Assembly (NCBI RefSeq): GCF_017742235.1
Contig: NZ_JAGHKQ010000001.1
Coordinates: 718,818 to 782,817, forward strand
DNA length: 64,000 nucleotides
From: Bacillus sp. 165
Lineage (GTDB): Bacteria; Bacillota; Bacilli; Bacillales; Bacillaceae_G
Reading direction: 5' to 3'
Under the pieces are notes generated by a model. It searched no databases and was not told the origin of the DNA. It saw only the letters and a list, made by a program, of their open reading frames with translations. A program made the translations under genes and the position numbers. Below are positions 1 through 9,073 of this stretch, piece by piece. Each line of letters starts with the position of its first letter. Positions within the stretch are counted from its first letter, which is position 1.

Positions 1-246
1 ACCTAAAATGATAAAAAAACGTTTATAATCATAAAAACCAGCTTGTTTATGTTGTTGATAACGAAACGTTTCATAAAACAAACGAGCACTTAAGAGCAAT
101 AAAATAAGGCCTAAAACAAAAGGAAAAATATCCGGTCCTACTGCACTTCCATATGCAGTTTTTGAAATTTGTCTACTCTCATACATAAAGCCGATTCCAA
201 GTACAAAAAAAATTATGCTTGCTATTTGATCAAACCGTCGATCCAT
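1..246 (-). CDS. tctB: Tripartite tricarboxylate transporter small membrane subunit TctB (3' end cut by window)
   Basis: Only the first 82 codons are in the window. They begin MDRRFDQIASIIFFVLGIGF, with one hydrophobic segment at about residues 9-21, then the loop GPDIFPFVLGL and a second hydrophobic stretch, which is the TctB pattern. The family is the small four-helix membrane subunit of TctABC carboxylate importers. ATG at 246 is preferred over the in-frame ATG at 252 because the GAGG ribosome site at 256-259 is about 9 nt from 246 but only 3 nt from 252. It follows tctC on the same strand, 79 nt downstream, with a hairpin between them. TctA is expected beyond the window edge. Confidence 0.85.
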   Translation of the reverse strand, partial: MDRRFDQIASIIFFVLGIGFMYESRQISKTAYGSAVGPDIFPFVLGLILLLLSARLFYETFRYQQHKQAGFYDYKRFFIILG

Positions 247-275
247 ATACATACACCTCAATCTCGACTAGATTT

Positions 276-313
276 TAAAAAGAAGGATAAGAAAGCATTT
301 CCTTTCTTATCCT
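276..313 (-). terminator. Attenuating hairpin between tctC and tctB
   Basis: A perfect 12-bp stem (284-295 with 302-313, 6-nt loop) lies 13 nt after the tctC stop and is followed on the minus strand by a T-rich tail. Between two genes of one transporter operon it probably acts as a leaky terminator or mRNA 3'-end stabiliser, so that the binding protein is made in excess of the membrane subunits. Confidence 0.7.
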
Positions 314-325
314 ATCTGTATTGTT

Positions 326-1348
326 TTACTTTTCCATGCCCAATGCTTTTAATAAATCCTCAATCAGTTGTTCTTGTCCACCAAGGAATGTTTGAAAATC
401 TTTGCCATCCCGATAATCACTTTCCCAGCCTTGTGTTTCTAGCTCTTTTTTCCATTCCTCTGTTTTAACGAGCTTTGAAATAGTCTGTTGCCAATACTCA
501 TATGCTTCTTTTGACATTTCCTTAGGTCCGAAAACACCTCGCCAAATAATAAATTCAGCGTCGATTCCTTGTTCCTTTACAGTTGGAATATCCTTTAATT
601 CACCGCTAAGACGCTTAGGAGCAGTAACACCCAACACTCGTACTTTTCCTGCCTTTAAAAATTCTCTTACACTAGAAATATCAGTGGAAATGACATCTGC
701 ATTATTCCCTAATAATGCCGTGATAGCTTCTCCGCCCCCATCATATGACACATACTTTATAGAAGCCGGTTGAATTCCAAATTTATACGCCGGTAAAATT
801 CCAATTAAATGATCCATAGAGCCTGGTGAAGAACCACCTGCAAGTGTGATTTTAGAAGGATCTGCTTTCATATCCTCTAAAAGAGATTTTAAATCCTTGT
901 ATTTTGAATCTGCTCTAACAACAATCGCTCCATAGTCCTTTGTCAACTGGGCAAGCGGAGTTGTATCTTTGTATCCAAACGGGCTATTTCCCTCTTTCTT
1001 TAAATTGTTAATTAGAATAGGAGGTGAGCTTATAAACAACTTCTCATTATTTTTCTTTTCTTGAGTTGCATATTCCGCCATGAAAACGGCACCCCCACCG
1101 CCTGGCTTATTTTCAACAGTCATTGTTTGCTTTACAAGTTTTGTTTCTGTTAACACTTTTGTAAATGATCTTGCCGTAATATCCCAACCCCCTCCTGCAC
1201 CAGATGGAGCCACAACCGTAATCGATTTTTTCGGATATCCTTTTTCAGCAATATTCCCAGATGTCTTACTTGCATCACTGCATGCCCCTAATCCTAATAA
1301 GAGAATACTAGATAATACTAAAACAGATAACTTTTTTCTTCTTTTCAT
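326..1348 (-). CDS. tctC: Tripartite tricarboxylate transporter substrate-binding lipoprotein (TctC/Bug family)
   Basis: This 340-residue protein has a lipoprotein signal peptide ending in the lipobox LGAC (Cys at about residue 23). The mature part carries Bug/TctC family features: an early VVAPSGAGGGWDITAR ligand loop and a PGGGGAVF segment. It should bind a carboxylate such as a tricarboxylate outside the membrane and pass it to TctA/TctB; the exact ligand cannot be read. GAGGGG sits 6 nt before the ATG. It is the first gene of the tct operon here, with a candidate cre site about 17 nt upstream of the start codon, suggesting carbon catabolite repression. Confidence 0.92.
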   Translation of the reverse strand: MKRRKKLSVLVLSSILLLGLGACSDASKTSGNIAEKGYPKKSITVVAPSGAGGGWDITARSFTKVLTETKLVKQTMTVENKPGGGGAVFMAEYATQEKKNNEKLFISSPPILINNLKKEGNSPFGYKDTTPLAQLTKDYGAIVVRADSKYKDLKSLLEDMKADPSKITLAGGSSPGSMDHLIGILPAYKFGIQPASIKYVSYDGGGEAITALLGNNADVISTDISSVREFLKAGKVRVLGVTAPKRLSGELKDIPTVKEQGIDAEFIIWRGVFGPKEMSKEAYEYWQQTISKLVKTEEWKKELETQGWESDYRDGKDFQTFLGGQEQLIEDLLKALGMEK

Positions 1349-1364
1349 TTTTACCCCTCCTCAG

Positions 1365-1378
1365 TGTAAGCGTTTCCT
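1365..1378. promoter_or_regulatory. Candidate CcpA (cre) site before tctC
   Basis: TGTAAGCGTTTCCT fits the Bacillus cre consensus TGWAARCGYTWNCW at every position. It lies 17-30 nt before the tctC start codon, just upstream of the ribosome site, a position where CcpA would act as a roadblock or promoter repressor. A role in repressing carboxylate uptake by good carbon sources is inferred. Confidence 0.6.
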
Positions 1379-1702
1379 ACTCTAACAATATTCTATCCTA
1401 AAAATTCAGAATTAATAGATTATTAAACTAAAACATTTAAAGTGTATTAGTTTCATTTTGTTCTTTTTGTTCATAGATAATGTAGAGGTAGAGAGCGACA
1501 TACTCCACGAGTCATTTGTTAAGAATAACTATTCTGTATAAAAAAGCACCTACGTATAAGAACGGTATCCTTTTCGTTATTCCAGCAAGATTATCTTAAT
1601 AGTTATTTTTATAGAATACATTGATTTATACAGCTAATATAAGCATTCAAAATGATGTACTTTTTACTAACATACATCTATATATTTAATGTTGATATCC
1701 AA

Positions 1703-1753
1703 AAACAGATGGGGTATGCAAATCAATGATTGGTTTGCATACCCCATCTGTTT
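1703..1753. repeat. Perfect 20-bp inverted repeat in the tctC-MFS intergenic region
   Basis: Arms 1703-1722 and 1734-1753 are exact reverse complements around an 11-nt loop. The stem includes GGGGTATGC and its complement. On the minus strand it is followed by TTTTT; on the plus strand by TTTATT. It could be a terminator, a leader hairpin of the MFS gene starting at 1924, or a relic of a lost gene. The rest of 1379-1923 is AT-rich; the short open frames there have no ribosome site or recognisable protein and are not called. Confidence 0.7.
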
Positions 1754-1923
1754 ATTAATAAGGTATATATTTTTTTCCCTATTTTTAAAAGAAATACACG
1801 GCTATCCACATCACGAGATTTCTATCTTTCGTTTTATGACAATTTGGAATCTTTTATGCCTTGCGAATACTCTATACTTGCAGTAATCTTACATAGTACA
1901 AATTTTAGAAAGAAGGGCTTTTC

Positions 1924-3165
1924 GTGAATACATCCATAGTACGACAAAATGAACGCCTAAGTATAAAAAACGGGGCTGCTTCCACCATTAGTCAAAGTCT
2001 TGCTAATAATTATTTTTCTTTATTCGCCATATCAGTATTAGGTGCAACCAACATACAAGTAGGATGGTTATCTTCTCTCCCAGCAGTTGCTACCATGCTG
2101 GCAACACTTCCTGCTTCTTGGTTAATTAATCGTGTACAAAGTAAGCGGCAGTTCACTGCAATAAGTATCCTGTTAACTCGTTCTCTTCTTCTGTTGTTGA
2201 TCTGTATTCCTCTACTGTCAACTAAATTAAGTTCTTGGATATTTGTCGTGCTCGTAGCTCTTATGAATGTCCCAGGTTCCTTTCTGAATGTAGGGTGGCA
2301 AGCCTTAATTTCAGAACTTATACCAGATACAAGGCGAAGCAAGTTTTTCAGCAATCGCAACAGAATTCTAACCATTGTTGGAATGCTGGCAACATTAGGG
2401 AGCGGCATATGGATGTTGATATTTCCATCAAAAGATCCGTTACCTTTTCAAATATTATTCGGTATAGCCTTTTTATTTGGATTATTAGAGTGGAAATATT
2501 TAGCTCAACATACCGAGAATCCGGCACATTCTCATTCTCTCTCGTATTCAAAACCGAGCACAAAAAACATCTACCTTCATCGTCCTTTTCTATATTTTCT
2601 GGTAGCTGCTCTGTTTTTTAACTTTGCATGGCAACTTGCGTGGCCTTTGTTCAACATTTATCAAATTCGTGACGCCCATGCAACAGCTATATGGATTAGT
2701 ATCTTTACCGTTTGTAACCAATTAGCTCAAATCGTAAGCTACGGTTGGTGGGGACGCATGGCTGACCGATACAGCAGTACTAGAATTTTAGTGATAGCTG
2801 CGCTTGGTATGGCTACAGCACCTGTCCTGACCATTGTTTCAACCAATTTATATTATTTAGCCGCTATAAATATTTTTACTGGTGTCTTCGTATCTGGTAC
2901 GGTACTTCTTCTATTCAATTCCTTGTTAGAATCTTCCTCACCAGAATGGAAAACAGCCTGTATTGCGCAGTATAATATCTGGTTGGCAGGCGTTGCATTT
3001 ATAGCTCCGCAAGCGGGAGTATGGATGTTAGAAACATGGGGAATGGATGTAGCTATGTTCTGGGACTCGGGATTGCGCGCATGTGCTGCTTTAGGTTTTT
3101 ATATTATGTGGAGGAAAATGTCTTCTCTCCACCTTCCTGAGTCAAAATCACTACAGGCTTCTTAA
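1924..3165 (+). CDS. Major facilitator superfamily transporter, substrate unknown
   Basis: This 413-residue protein has about 12 hydrophobic segments in the 6+6 MFS arrangement. The N-terminal half includes a long loop after helix 4 (ELIPDTRRSKFFSNRNRI) and the second half repeats the fold from the segment RPFLYFLVAALFF. The start is GTG at 1924, with AGAAGGG about 8 nt upstream. It stands alone, divergent from tctC, and is closed by its own terminator. Substrate and direction are not evident; sugar or drug export are both possible for this branch. Confidence 0.88.
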   Translation: MNTSIVRQNERLSIKNGAASTISQSLANNYFSLFAISVLGATNIQVGWLSSLPAVATMLATLPASWLINRVQSKRQFTAISILLTRSLLLLLICIPLLSTKLSSWIFVVLVALMNVPGSFLNVGWQALISELIPDTRRSKFFSNRNRILTIVGMLATLGSGIWMLIFPSKDPLPFQILFGIAFLFGLLEWKYLAQHTENPAHSHSLSYSKPSTKNIYLHRPFLYFLVAALFFNFAWQLAWPLFNIYQIRDAHATAIWISIFTVCNQLAQIVSYGWWGRMADRYSSTRILVIAALGMATAPVLTIVSTNLYYLAAINIFTGVFVSGTVLLLFNSLLESSSPEWKTACIAQYNIWLAGVAFIAPQAGVWMLETWGMDVAMFWDSGLRACAALGFYIMWRKMSSLHLPESKSLQAS

Positions 3166-3200
3166 TACTGATCTATATACAAGGATTAATACTTTCCATA

Positions 3201-3236
3201 AAGAAAGCAGCATTTTGCTGCTTTCTTTATTTTTCT
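3201..3236 (+). terminator. Rho-independent terminator of the MFS gene
   Basis: A 12-bp stem (3201-3212 with 3216-3227) with a 3-nt loop is followed by a T-rich tail, 35 nt after the MFS stop codon. Confidence 0.9.
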
Positions 3237-3400
3237 ATTTATAGCTCAACAAGTATACTTTTTCTTACTGTATACGGAAAGAACCGTAAATCGAAGAATA
3301 GCTACTATAATAAATATCAACAACCATACTTACATCATTATAATTAGAATGTCTTATATACTAAATAGAAGTGACATTCTTATCTATCGGTAACATAAAA

Positions 3401-3445
3401 AATAGACGTTCATTAAGCAACAAACGAGCTCAAGAAACGTCTATT
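3401..3445 (-). terminator. Terminator of the YjdM/PhnA gene
   Basis: Ten-base arms AATAGACGTT and AACGTCTATT (3401-3410 and 3436-3445) enclose a 25-nt loop and are followed on the minus strand by a T-run. It lies about 30 nt after the stop of the gene at 3477-3818. The interval 3166-3476 holds only this and the MFS terminator. Confidence 0.7.
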
Positions 3446-3476
3446 CAATCCTTATTTTTATGTAATTGCTTATATA

Positions 3477-3818
3477 TTATATCTTTTTCACAAATTCTGA
3501 TTTTAATTTCATTCCTCCAAAACCATCAATTTTACAATCAATATCATGATCTCCATCAATCAAACGTATATTTTTTACTTTTGTACCTATTTTTACAACT
3601 AAAGAGCTCCCTTTTACTTTAAGATCTTTAATAACCGTTACAGAATCACCATCATTTAAGATATTTCCGTTTGCATCCTTGATAATTTTTTTATCTTCAG
3701 TATCTTTAGTTTCTGATTCTCCAGTCCATTCATGAGCACATTCTGGGCAAACAAAAAGGGTTCCATCTTCGTAAGTGTATTGTGAATGACATTTTGGGCA
3801 ATTTGGCAAATGGGACAT
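3477..3818 (-). CDS. yjdM: Zinc-ribbon protein of the YjdM/PhnA family
   Basis: This 113-residue protein has an N-terminal zinc ribbon ([21 protein letters not shown], two CxxC pairs at about residues 8-30) followed by the small beta-rich PhnA domain with [16 protein letters not shown] and the end motif [16 protein letters not shown]. This is the full family length. The name PhnA comes from proximity to phosphonate genes in E. coli, but no phosphonate genes are here and the biochemical role is not established. GGAGG precedes the ATG. It is monocistronic. Confidence 0.9.
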   Translation of the reverse strand: MSHLPNCPKCHSQYTYEDGTLFVCPECAHEWTGESETKDTEDKKIIKDANGNILNDGDSVTVIKDLKVKGSSLVVKIGTKVKNIRLIDGDHDIDCKIDGFGGMKLKSEFVKKI

Positions 3819-4089
3819 AATTTCAATTCCTCCGTTCGTTATCCTTAATTCTAATATGTGAGAAGTAATTGTTATTTACAATTGCGTACCAATAGTAATA
3901 ATGCAATCTTATACTTCACACACCGTTTAGAGAGTTTCTTATATACTGCCATAGTCGCCTCACATTGGCAACTCTCACTTCAATCCGTGCTCTATTCCTC
4001 ATACGAAACTCCATTTTTCAAATAACTTTATTAAGAAAATACTAAAATTTACAATATAACAACAAAGCCTCACATTTATAGACAATCAG
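3819..4089. other. Intergenic stretch, promoter side of yjdM and downstream of calY
   Basis: AT-rich, with no open frame carrying a ribosome site and no RNA structure that I recognise. It must hold the yjdM promoter (read leftwards); I cannot place it with confidence. Confidence 0.5.
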
Positions 4090-4122
4090 AAAAACAGACG
4101 AACAAAGTCCGCCTGTTTTTCT
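4090..4122 (-). terminator. Terminator of the first protease/calY unit
   Basis: An AAAAACAG...CTGTTTTT hairpin, about 10 nt after the calY stop, reads into T-runs in both directions. The same hairpin, in a perfect form, ends the second unit at 9551-9581, so it belongs to the duplicated segment. Confidence 0.85.
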
Positions 4123-4131
4123 AAAAGCCTC

Positions 4132-4854
4132 TTATTTACTTTTTGCACCCTCGTCTGTCTGCTTCGCAGTCACTGTAAAGTTCATTTTATATTTCGCACC
4201 TTGATATTCATTTCCCGCATGTTCATCTAGTTTAACTCCAAATAGAATATCGATATATTGATTTGAATTCAATTTCCAGAATTTATTCGTTTTTCCATCC
4301 TCTGCTCCGTCACCTAACAAATCTACTTTTTTATTCATCACACGTGCTTGGACACCACTAGGCTCTACAATACCAGATACAAGTTCCACACCATCACCTA
4401 GATTAATAGAATTTCCTGCCGCGAGAGTACGCGTCACTTCATTTGTTGTGCCTTTTAATAACTTTTGAAGCTTCTCTTGAGAATCTGCTAATACTTCCTC
4501 TGTAGGCTTTACCGTGTATTTCAGCGCTATGTACCCTACTTTGTATGCGTCTAATGATGCATCCTTATTGATTGTTTGCTGCAGTGTTGCTTCTAACAAG
4601 GCATCCACATTTCCCGTATTGTCAATCGTTAACCAATTCCCCCACACCAGTTGGGAAGGAGCGAATTTTTTCGCAGATAACACTTCACCAAGATTCTCTT
4701 CTCCATTGTTCAATTGAAGAACCGCATTAGTCACATCTCCCGTTGCTGTTACAGTGGAAGTAAACCAAGAGTATGTTCCATAGCTCACTGCCGTAGTCAT
4801 TACACCTGCTAATGTTGTCCCTACTAACACCTTTTTCATTTTCGTGATATTCAT
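4132..4854 (-). CDS. calY: CalY/TasA family matrix protein (camelysin-like), copy 1
   Basis: This 240-residue protein starts MNITKMKKVLVGTTLAGVM, a long signal peptide leading into the SipW-type cleavage region GTYSWFTSTVTATGD, then the TasA/camelysin fold (LVWGNWLTIDNTGNVDALLE). The family forms secreted amyloid-like biofilm fibres; camelysin was described as a surface metalloprotease of the M73 family. No HExxH is present. It follows the subtilase gene by 115 nt and both probably share one transcript. The signal peptidase sipW is not in the window. The C-terminal half differs from copy 2 more than the N-terminal half, which is almost identical in DNA. Confidence 0.9.
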   Translation of the reverse strand: MNITKMKKVLVGTTLAGVMTTAVSYGTYSWFTSTVTATGDVTNAVLQLNNGEENLGEVLSAKKFAPSQLVWGNWLTIDNTGNVDALLEATLQQTINKDASLDAYKVGYIALKYTVKPTEEVLADSQEKLQKLLKGTTNEVTRTLAAGNSINLGDGVELVSGIVEPSGVQARVMNKKVDLLGDGAEDGKTNKFWKLNSNQYIDILFGVKLDEHAGNEYQGAKYKMNFTVTAKQTDEGAKSK

Positions 4855-4909
4855 GTCCTTATTTCCTGCTTTCTATCTGTATATTTTTGATTATATAAAT
4901 GTTAAAACA

Positions 4910-4950
4910 TTCGTACGAAGGAGAATGGGCCAAATATACATCCGGCCCAT
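4910..4950 (-). other. Conserved intercistronic hairpin between subtilase and calY, copy 1
   Basis: ATGGGCC (4925-4931) pairs with GGCCCAT (4944-4950), next to the palindrome TTCGTACGAA (4910-4919). The same elements occur in copy 2 at 10386-10411. There is no T-run, so an mRNA-processing or stabilising role is more likely than termination. Confidence 0.55.
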
Positions 4951-4969
4951 CGCCATCCTTACCCTTTTA

Positions 4970-7900
4970 TTACTTCAATCCTAACTGTTGCTTAATAGAC
5001 TCTATTGTTTTTCCATTTGCTTCTTTTTGTGGAGTCGGAGTGTCTAACACAAATGGATTTTCTGTTAAATAATACTTCTCTAGTAAACTAAAGTCTTTCG
5101 CATCTGTTTTTCCATCAAAGTTAATATCCGTTGCGCGATTATTTGTACCCCAATTATCTTGAAGTAGGATTACATCGTGAATATCGATTGTATTATCCTT
5201 GTTGATGTCACCCGGTTTGGCACCAACTGTCGGGTAACCAACATTTTCGCCAATATTGATTCCTCTCTCTGTACGGCCCAATTCCATCGGTGTATACGTC
5301 GTGTAATGTCCTGGGATATCCGTAATCACCGTATACTTTTGCATCGCTGCTGGTAACCCTTTAAAGCTTACATCTCCATTTTTTGCAATCTCTCCATCAT
5401 AGATGACACCGTTCGTATCCTTCAGCTTTATCGTGCCCCCTACTTGAGTATAGTCAATGCTGTAGTTATAAGCACCTGCTGCAGTATATAAGCCTACACC
5501 ATTTAGTTTCGCTGTTGTTTTAGAGTAAGGCGAATATAACGGTACGAATCCCATAAACGTTTGTAGTCGATTTCCGCTTTCATTATTAACCTGCATTGTA
5601 GTAGGAGTAAAAATAGTGCCAGTTGTGTTTATGAATTCATTGGCATTCGTATCAGCTTCTAATTCAAATAACGCCACATCACCAGCAACCCCTTCGCCTG
5701 GAACGCTAATATCTACTGTCGTAGTTAAGCTTGTAGTACCCGTTGTCGTTACTTTCAGTTCAGATCCCTCTGGTAAACCTTTTCCTCTTGTAAAATTAGT
5801 ACTATCTAAGTATTTAGCTTGATAATAAAACTTTAAAGAAAGCGTGTTAGCTTTTCGTAAATTGTGTGCATAGAATGTATACGTTACTTTATCCCCAAGC
5901 ACTATCCCATCTTTATTTGGTTTTGCATACACATAGGACGCACCCGGCTTCGTATAATATACTATTTTTGGCAAAGCAGCATTTCCTGCAAAGTCTGCTC
6001 CTACATACTGGACAGTAGAGATAGTGGAAGAAGTATTAAGCGAAATCTCTTGACTAAACTTTCCATTCTCATCTACATTCGTATAATAAGATGATCCAGT
6101 TGCTCCATAAAACACTTTATTGTTCGCCTGAGAAAGTGGCATGCCTGCTGCTTGTGTTTGAGTGATTTCTGGATCCAACAGCGTTCCAGAAATAGTTACC
6201 GTTTTTTGGCCTTCTGCCAGTTCTACAAATGGAAGATCTCCTTTTGGCATCGCATTTGTATCATCAAAGGTGATTGTTGGTCCATTGTTATCAATGCTAA
6301 CTTTTGATGTTTTGACAAACTGCTTGCCTGCTGGATTGGTTCCAATCATTTTAATGTCATAAACTCCAGCTGGTGCCAGTTCAGAAACGTACCCGATTGG
6401 TTTTTTCGCATTTCCTGTGAACGGATAGTATCTGCCGTAAAATAGGTCTTCTATATAATAATACGTATCAATAGCTGCATCTGCCGCATCAAAAGAAGCG
6501 ATTAGCCCTAATTCTTTGTTCGTTTTCGGATCGACTAATATCCAATCTAATGTTTTCATCGGTGAGTTTAAGATAAAGTCTAAATCCGTCTCTTTTCTGC
6601 TGAATGGATTGGTTACATGATTTGTTGAAATACTCTTTGTATACACATCAAAGTAACCTAACCCTTCTTCCACCACCCTTACTCCAAATGGAATACGGTA
6701 GCTTTCTTCTGGATTGTTTTTGTCTTGAATATTGATATATCCCTCATACATGCCTTTTTGAGCCGTTTTCGGAATCACTAGTAATGCAGAGAGTTGTTCT
6801 GTGCTGTTCTTTTTCACTTTAAGTGTATTTGGTACTTGTACTGTCACACCATTTTTCTTCGCATCTAATGATCCTCGTGCACCTACATTGTATTCTACAG
6901 ACAGTTCATACTTTTTGTTTTCTTTCCCGCTATTAGCAAATGATAGTTTTGTAGTTTTTGTGTAATTTTTATTTTCTTCCATTGCAACAAAACCATAGCT
7001 GATACCGCCTGTTTGTTCTGCAATCATTTTTTCCTCGCCATTCTCAATATAAGGCGTCTCATCTTGTACACTAATAATCATATCAGAATGGATTGCTTGC
7101 ATTGGATCGACTCTACCAGCCCCCACTTCAAATACGCTGTACGGGTTCTTTAATGGATCCGCTGTATTCATTAACACAGACTTTACATCGCCCGGCGTAT
7201 ACTCTGGATGAGCCTGCAGTAATAATGCTGCAATTCCTGCTACATGCGGACTCGCCATCGATGTACCTGATAGCCTTGCATATGCGGAGGAATAATCAGA
7301 AGTATTTACTTTGTTTGCAATATAAGAAGGTACTGTCGATAAGACGTCTACCCCTGGTGCTGTTACTTCCGGCTTAATATCATATAACATACCAGATGGT
7401 CCTCTAGAGCTGAAGTTTGCTAATGCATCGCCAGGAATTTCTGCTTTACCTGTCGCTCCAAATGTAACTGTCGGCACACCGCTCGCGAACAAGCTCTTGA
7501 CCGCTAGACCATCTTTATTTGTCATGGAGAATGTCGGAATATTATCGTTGTTTTCTCCTAAGTAGAACGGAATATGCCCTTCATTCGCATTAATGTTGTA
7601 GATAACAACACCCACTGCTCCATTCGCTTTCGCATACTGCATTTTCTCAATCAAAGCATATGTGCCGCGCTGGATAAATGCTACTTTTCCCTTGACATCT
7701 TTTCCATTGTAATCGCTCGCTCCGCCTAGACCTACATCTACCATATCGAAGGTTTGTCCAGATAAGCTACTAAAATCATCTGTCCATGTTTTCGTCATCA
7801 ACTGCAGCGTTGCGCTAGCATTATTACCAGCGGCAGCAAATTGACTCTTAAAGGTTGTAACTGTACTAGGGACAGAGCTAGCACCAACTGTTAATGCAAG

Positions 7901-9073
7901 CGCTGCAGCTCCTGGAGATCCTAACGTGAACATATCGCTTCCAGAGTTTCCGGCTGCAACTACAGCAGTTACGCCGCTTAATACAGCATTATCTACAGCT
8001 AAGCTAGTAGCATATAACGGATTATTAGTGGAAGCACCTAATGACAAGTTAATCACATCCATGCCGTCCGCAACCGCTTTGTCGATACCAGCAAGTATCC
8101 CTGCAGTCGCTCCGCTTCCGTATGGTCCTAATACACGATACGCATATAAATCTGCTTCCGGCGCAACTCCGATTACTTTATAGTCTGAGTTATTTTCTGC
8201 TCGCCCCGCAATCGTACCTGCAACGTGCGTACCATGTTCTGTATAATAAGCACTGCCATTATAAAATTCTGTTTTAGTAGTCTTTTTCCAGTCAGCATAA
8301 GTTGTTTCCATCGGATCATTATCATTGTCTACGAAGTCATATCCGCCTTTATAGGCATGCTTCAAATCTGGGTGATTATAATCGACTCCTGTATCAAGAA
8401 CCCCGACCTTGATTCCTTTTCCAGTAAAGCCTTCTTCATGAAGTTTATCAAGATTTAAAAATGGGATACTATCTACCTTTGTTTGCTCCTTCGCATCTTC
8501 TCCTTGAGCAGGTAGATCAAGTTGTACCGTGTAGTCACTATAGACAGCTTTTACTACATCAGATTCTAGCAATGTATTAATTTGATTTGCTGGCAGTGTT
8601 AACGCAACACCATTCCAGGAATTTTTATACGTATATTTGATTTGATAGGAATCCTTGCCTGATTTAGTCTTTCCTACTTTTGATTGCAGATCTTTATTGA
8701 ACTGAGCATGTGATTTTTCCACATTTTCTTTTGCCTGTGCAAGAGAAAGCTTTTCTCCCTTGGCAGCTTTTGCAATTTGCGCTGCTTTTGCAGGAAGGTC
8801 TTTGAACTCAACGATAACCGTTACCTCTTTATCACTTGTTAAATCGACATCCCGTGATAATTGTAATCCTGTTTTCAATTCTCGATTCTCTAATTTTTGC
8901 AATGCTTCACGCTGTTCTGACGTTAGTGTTGCTAATACGCTCTCTGCCGTTGTATTGGTCTTTGCATGAGCAACAGAGGTATAGTTCAGGTTGGCCACTG
9001 GTCCAACTAGAAGACCTGCGCTTAACGCTACAACTGCAGCTTGTTTTGCCATATTTCTTCTGTCTTTAACCAA
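4970..9073 (-). CDS. Large secreted subtilisin-family (S8) protease with C-terminal dockerin-like repeats, copy 1
   Basis: This 1367-residue protein has a signal peptide ending near AHA (residue 37), an inhibitor-I9 propeptide (about 80-180), and an S8 domain with Asp227 (VLDTGVD), His280 (HGTHVAG), oxyanion Asn376 and Ser605 (GTSMASPHVAG). A protease-associated insert occupies about 430-540. After the catalytic domain come beta-sandwich regions, a cohesin-like region (about 1045-1165), a carboxypeptidase-regulatory-like beta domain (about 1210-1280) and two calcium-loop dockerin-type repeats (GDINKDNTIDIHD and DINFDGKTDAKD, about 1286-1337). The catalytic part resembles Vpr-type subtilases. 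It is the first gene of the unit with calY. Substrates are unknown; processing matrix or surface proteins is plausible. Confidence 0.9.
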   Translation of the reverse strand: MVKDRRNMAKQAAVVALSAGLLVGPVANLNYTSVAHAKTNTTAESVLATLTSEQREALQKLENRELKTGLQLSRDVDLTSDKEVTVIVEFKDLPAKAAQIAKAAKGEKLSLAQAKENVEKSHAQFNKDLQSKVGKTKSGKDSYQIKYTYKNSWNGVALTLPANQINTLLESDVVKAVYSDYTVQLDLPAQGEDAKEQTKVDSIPFLNLDKLHEEGFTGKGIKVGVLDTGVDYNHPDLKHAYKGGYDFVDNDNDPMETTYADWKKTTKTEFYNGSAYYTEHGTHVAGTIAGRAENNSDYKVIGVAPEADLYAYRVLGPYGSGATAGILAGIDKAVADGMDVINLSLGASTNNPLYATSLAVDNAVLSGVTAVVAAGNSGSDMFTLGSPGAAALALTVGASSVPSTVTTFKSQFAAAGNNASATLQLMTKTWTDDFSSLSGQTFDMVDVGLGGASDYNGKDVKGKVAFIQRGTYALIEKMQYAKANGAVGVVIYNINANEGHIPFYLGENNDNIPTFSMTNKDGLAVKSLFASGVPTVTFGATGKAEIPGDALANFSSRGPSGMLYDIKPEVTAPGVDVLSTVPSYIANKVNTSDYSSAYARLSGTSMASPHVAGIAALLLQAHPEYTPGDVKSVLMNTADPLKNPYSVFEVGAGRVDPMQAIHSDMIISVQDETPYIENGEEKMIAEQTGGISYGFVAMEENKNYTKTTKLSFANSGKENKKYELSVEYNVGARGSLDAKKNGVTVQVPNTLKVKKNSTEQLSALLVIPKTAQKGMYEGYINIQDKNNPEESYRIPFGVRVVEEGLGYFDVYTKSISTNHVTNPFSRKETDLDFILNSPMKTLDWILVDPKTNKELGLIASFDAADAAIDTYYYIEDLFYGRYYPFTGNAKKPIGYVSELAPAGVYDIKMIGTNPAGKQFVKTSKVSIDNNGPTITFDDTNAMPKGDLPFVELAEGQKTVTISGTLLDPEITQTQAAGMPLSQANNKVFYGATGSSYYTNVDENGKFSQEISLNTSSTISTVQYVGADFAGNAALPKIVYYTKPGASYVYAKPNKDGIVLGDKVTYTFYAHNLRKANTLSLKFYYQAKYLDSTNFTRGKGLPEGSELKVTTTGTTSLTTTVDISVPGEGVAGDVALFELEADTNANEFINTTGTIFTPTTMQVNNESGNRLQTFMGFVPLYSPYSKTTAKLNGVGLYTAAGAYNYSIDYTQVGGTIKLKDTNGVIYDGEIAKNGDVSFKGLPAAMQKYTVITDIPGHYTTYTPMELGRTERGINIGENVGYPTVGAKPGDINKDNTIDIHDVILLQDNWGTNNRATDINFDGKTDAKDFSLLEKYYLTENPFVLDTPTPQKEANGKTIESIKQQLGLK

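Larger units (their letters stand above)
4090..9073. repeat. Tandem duplication, copy 1 (subtilase + calY + terminator)
   Basis: Gene order, spacing and hairpins match copy 2 at 9551-14531. The offset between copies is 5461 bp at the calY start and stop and at the protease stop, and 5458 bp at the protease start. Copy 1 ends at the protease start codon; the upstream promoter regions of the two copies are not recognisably similar. Confidence 0.9.

Noticed and set aside
1689..1927. Two overlapping 65-codon plus-strand frames
   Set aside because: They start inside the 20-bp palindrome region, lack ribosome sites and resemble no protein.
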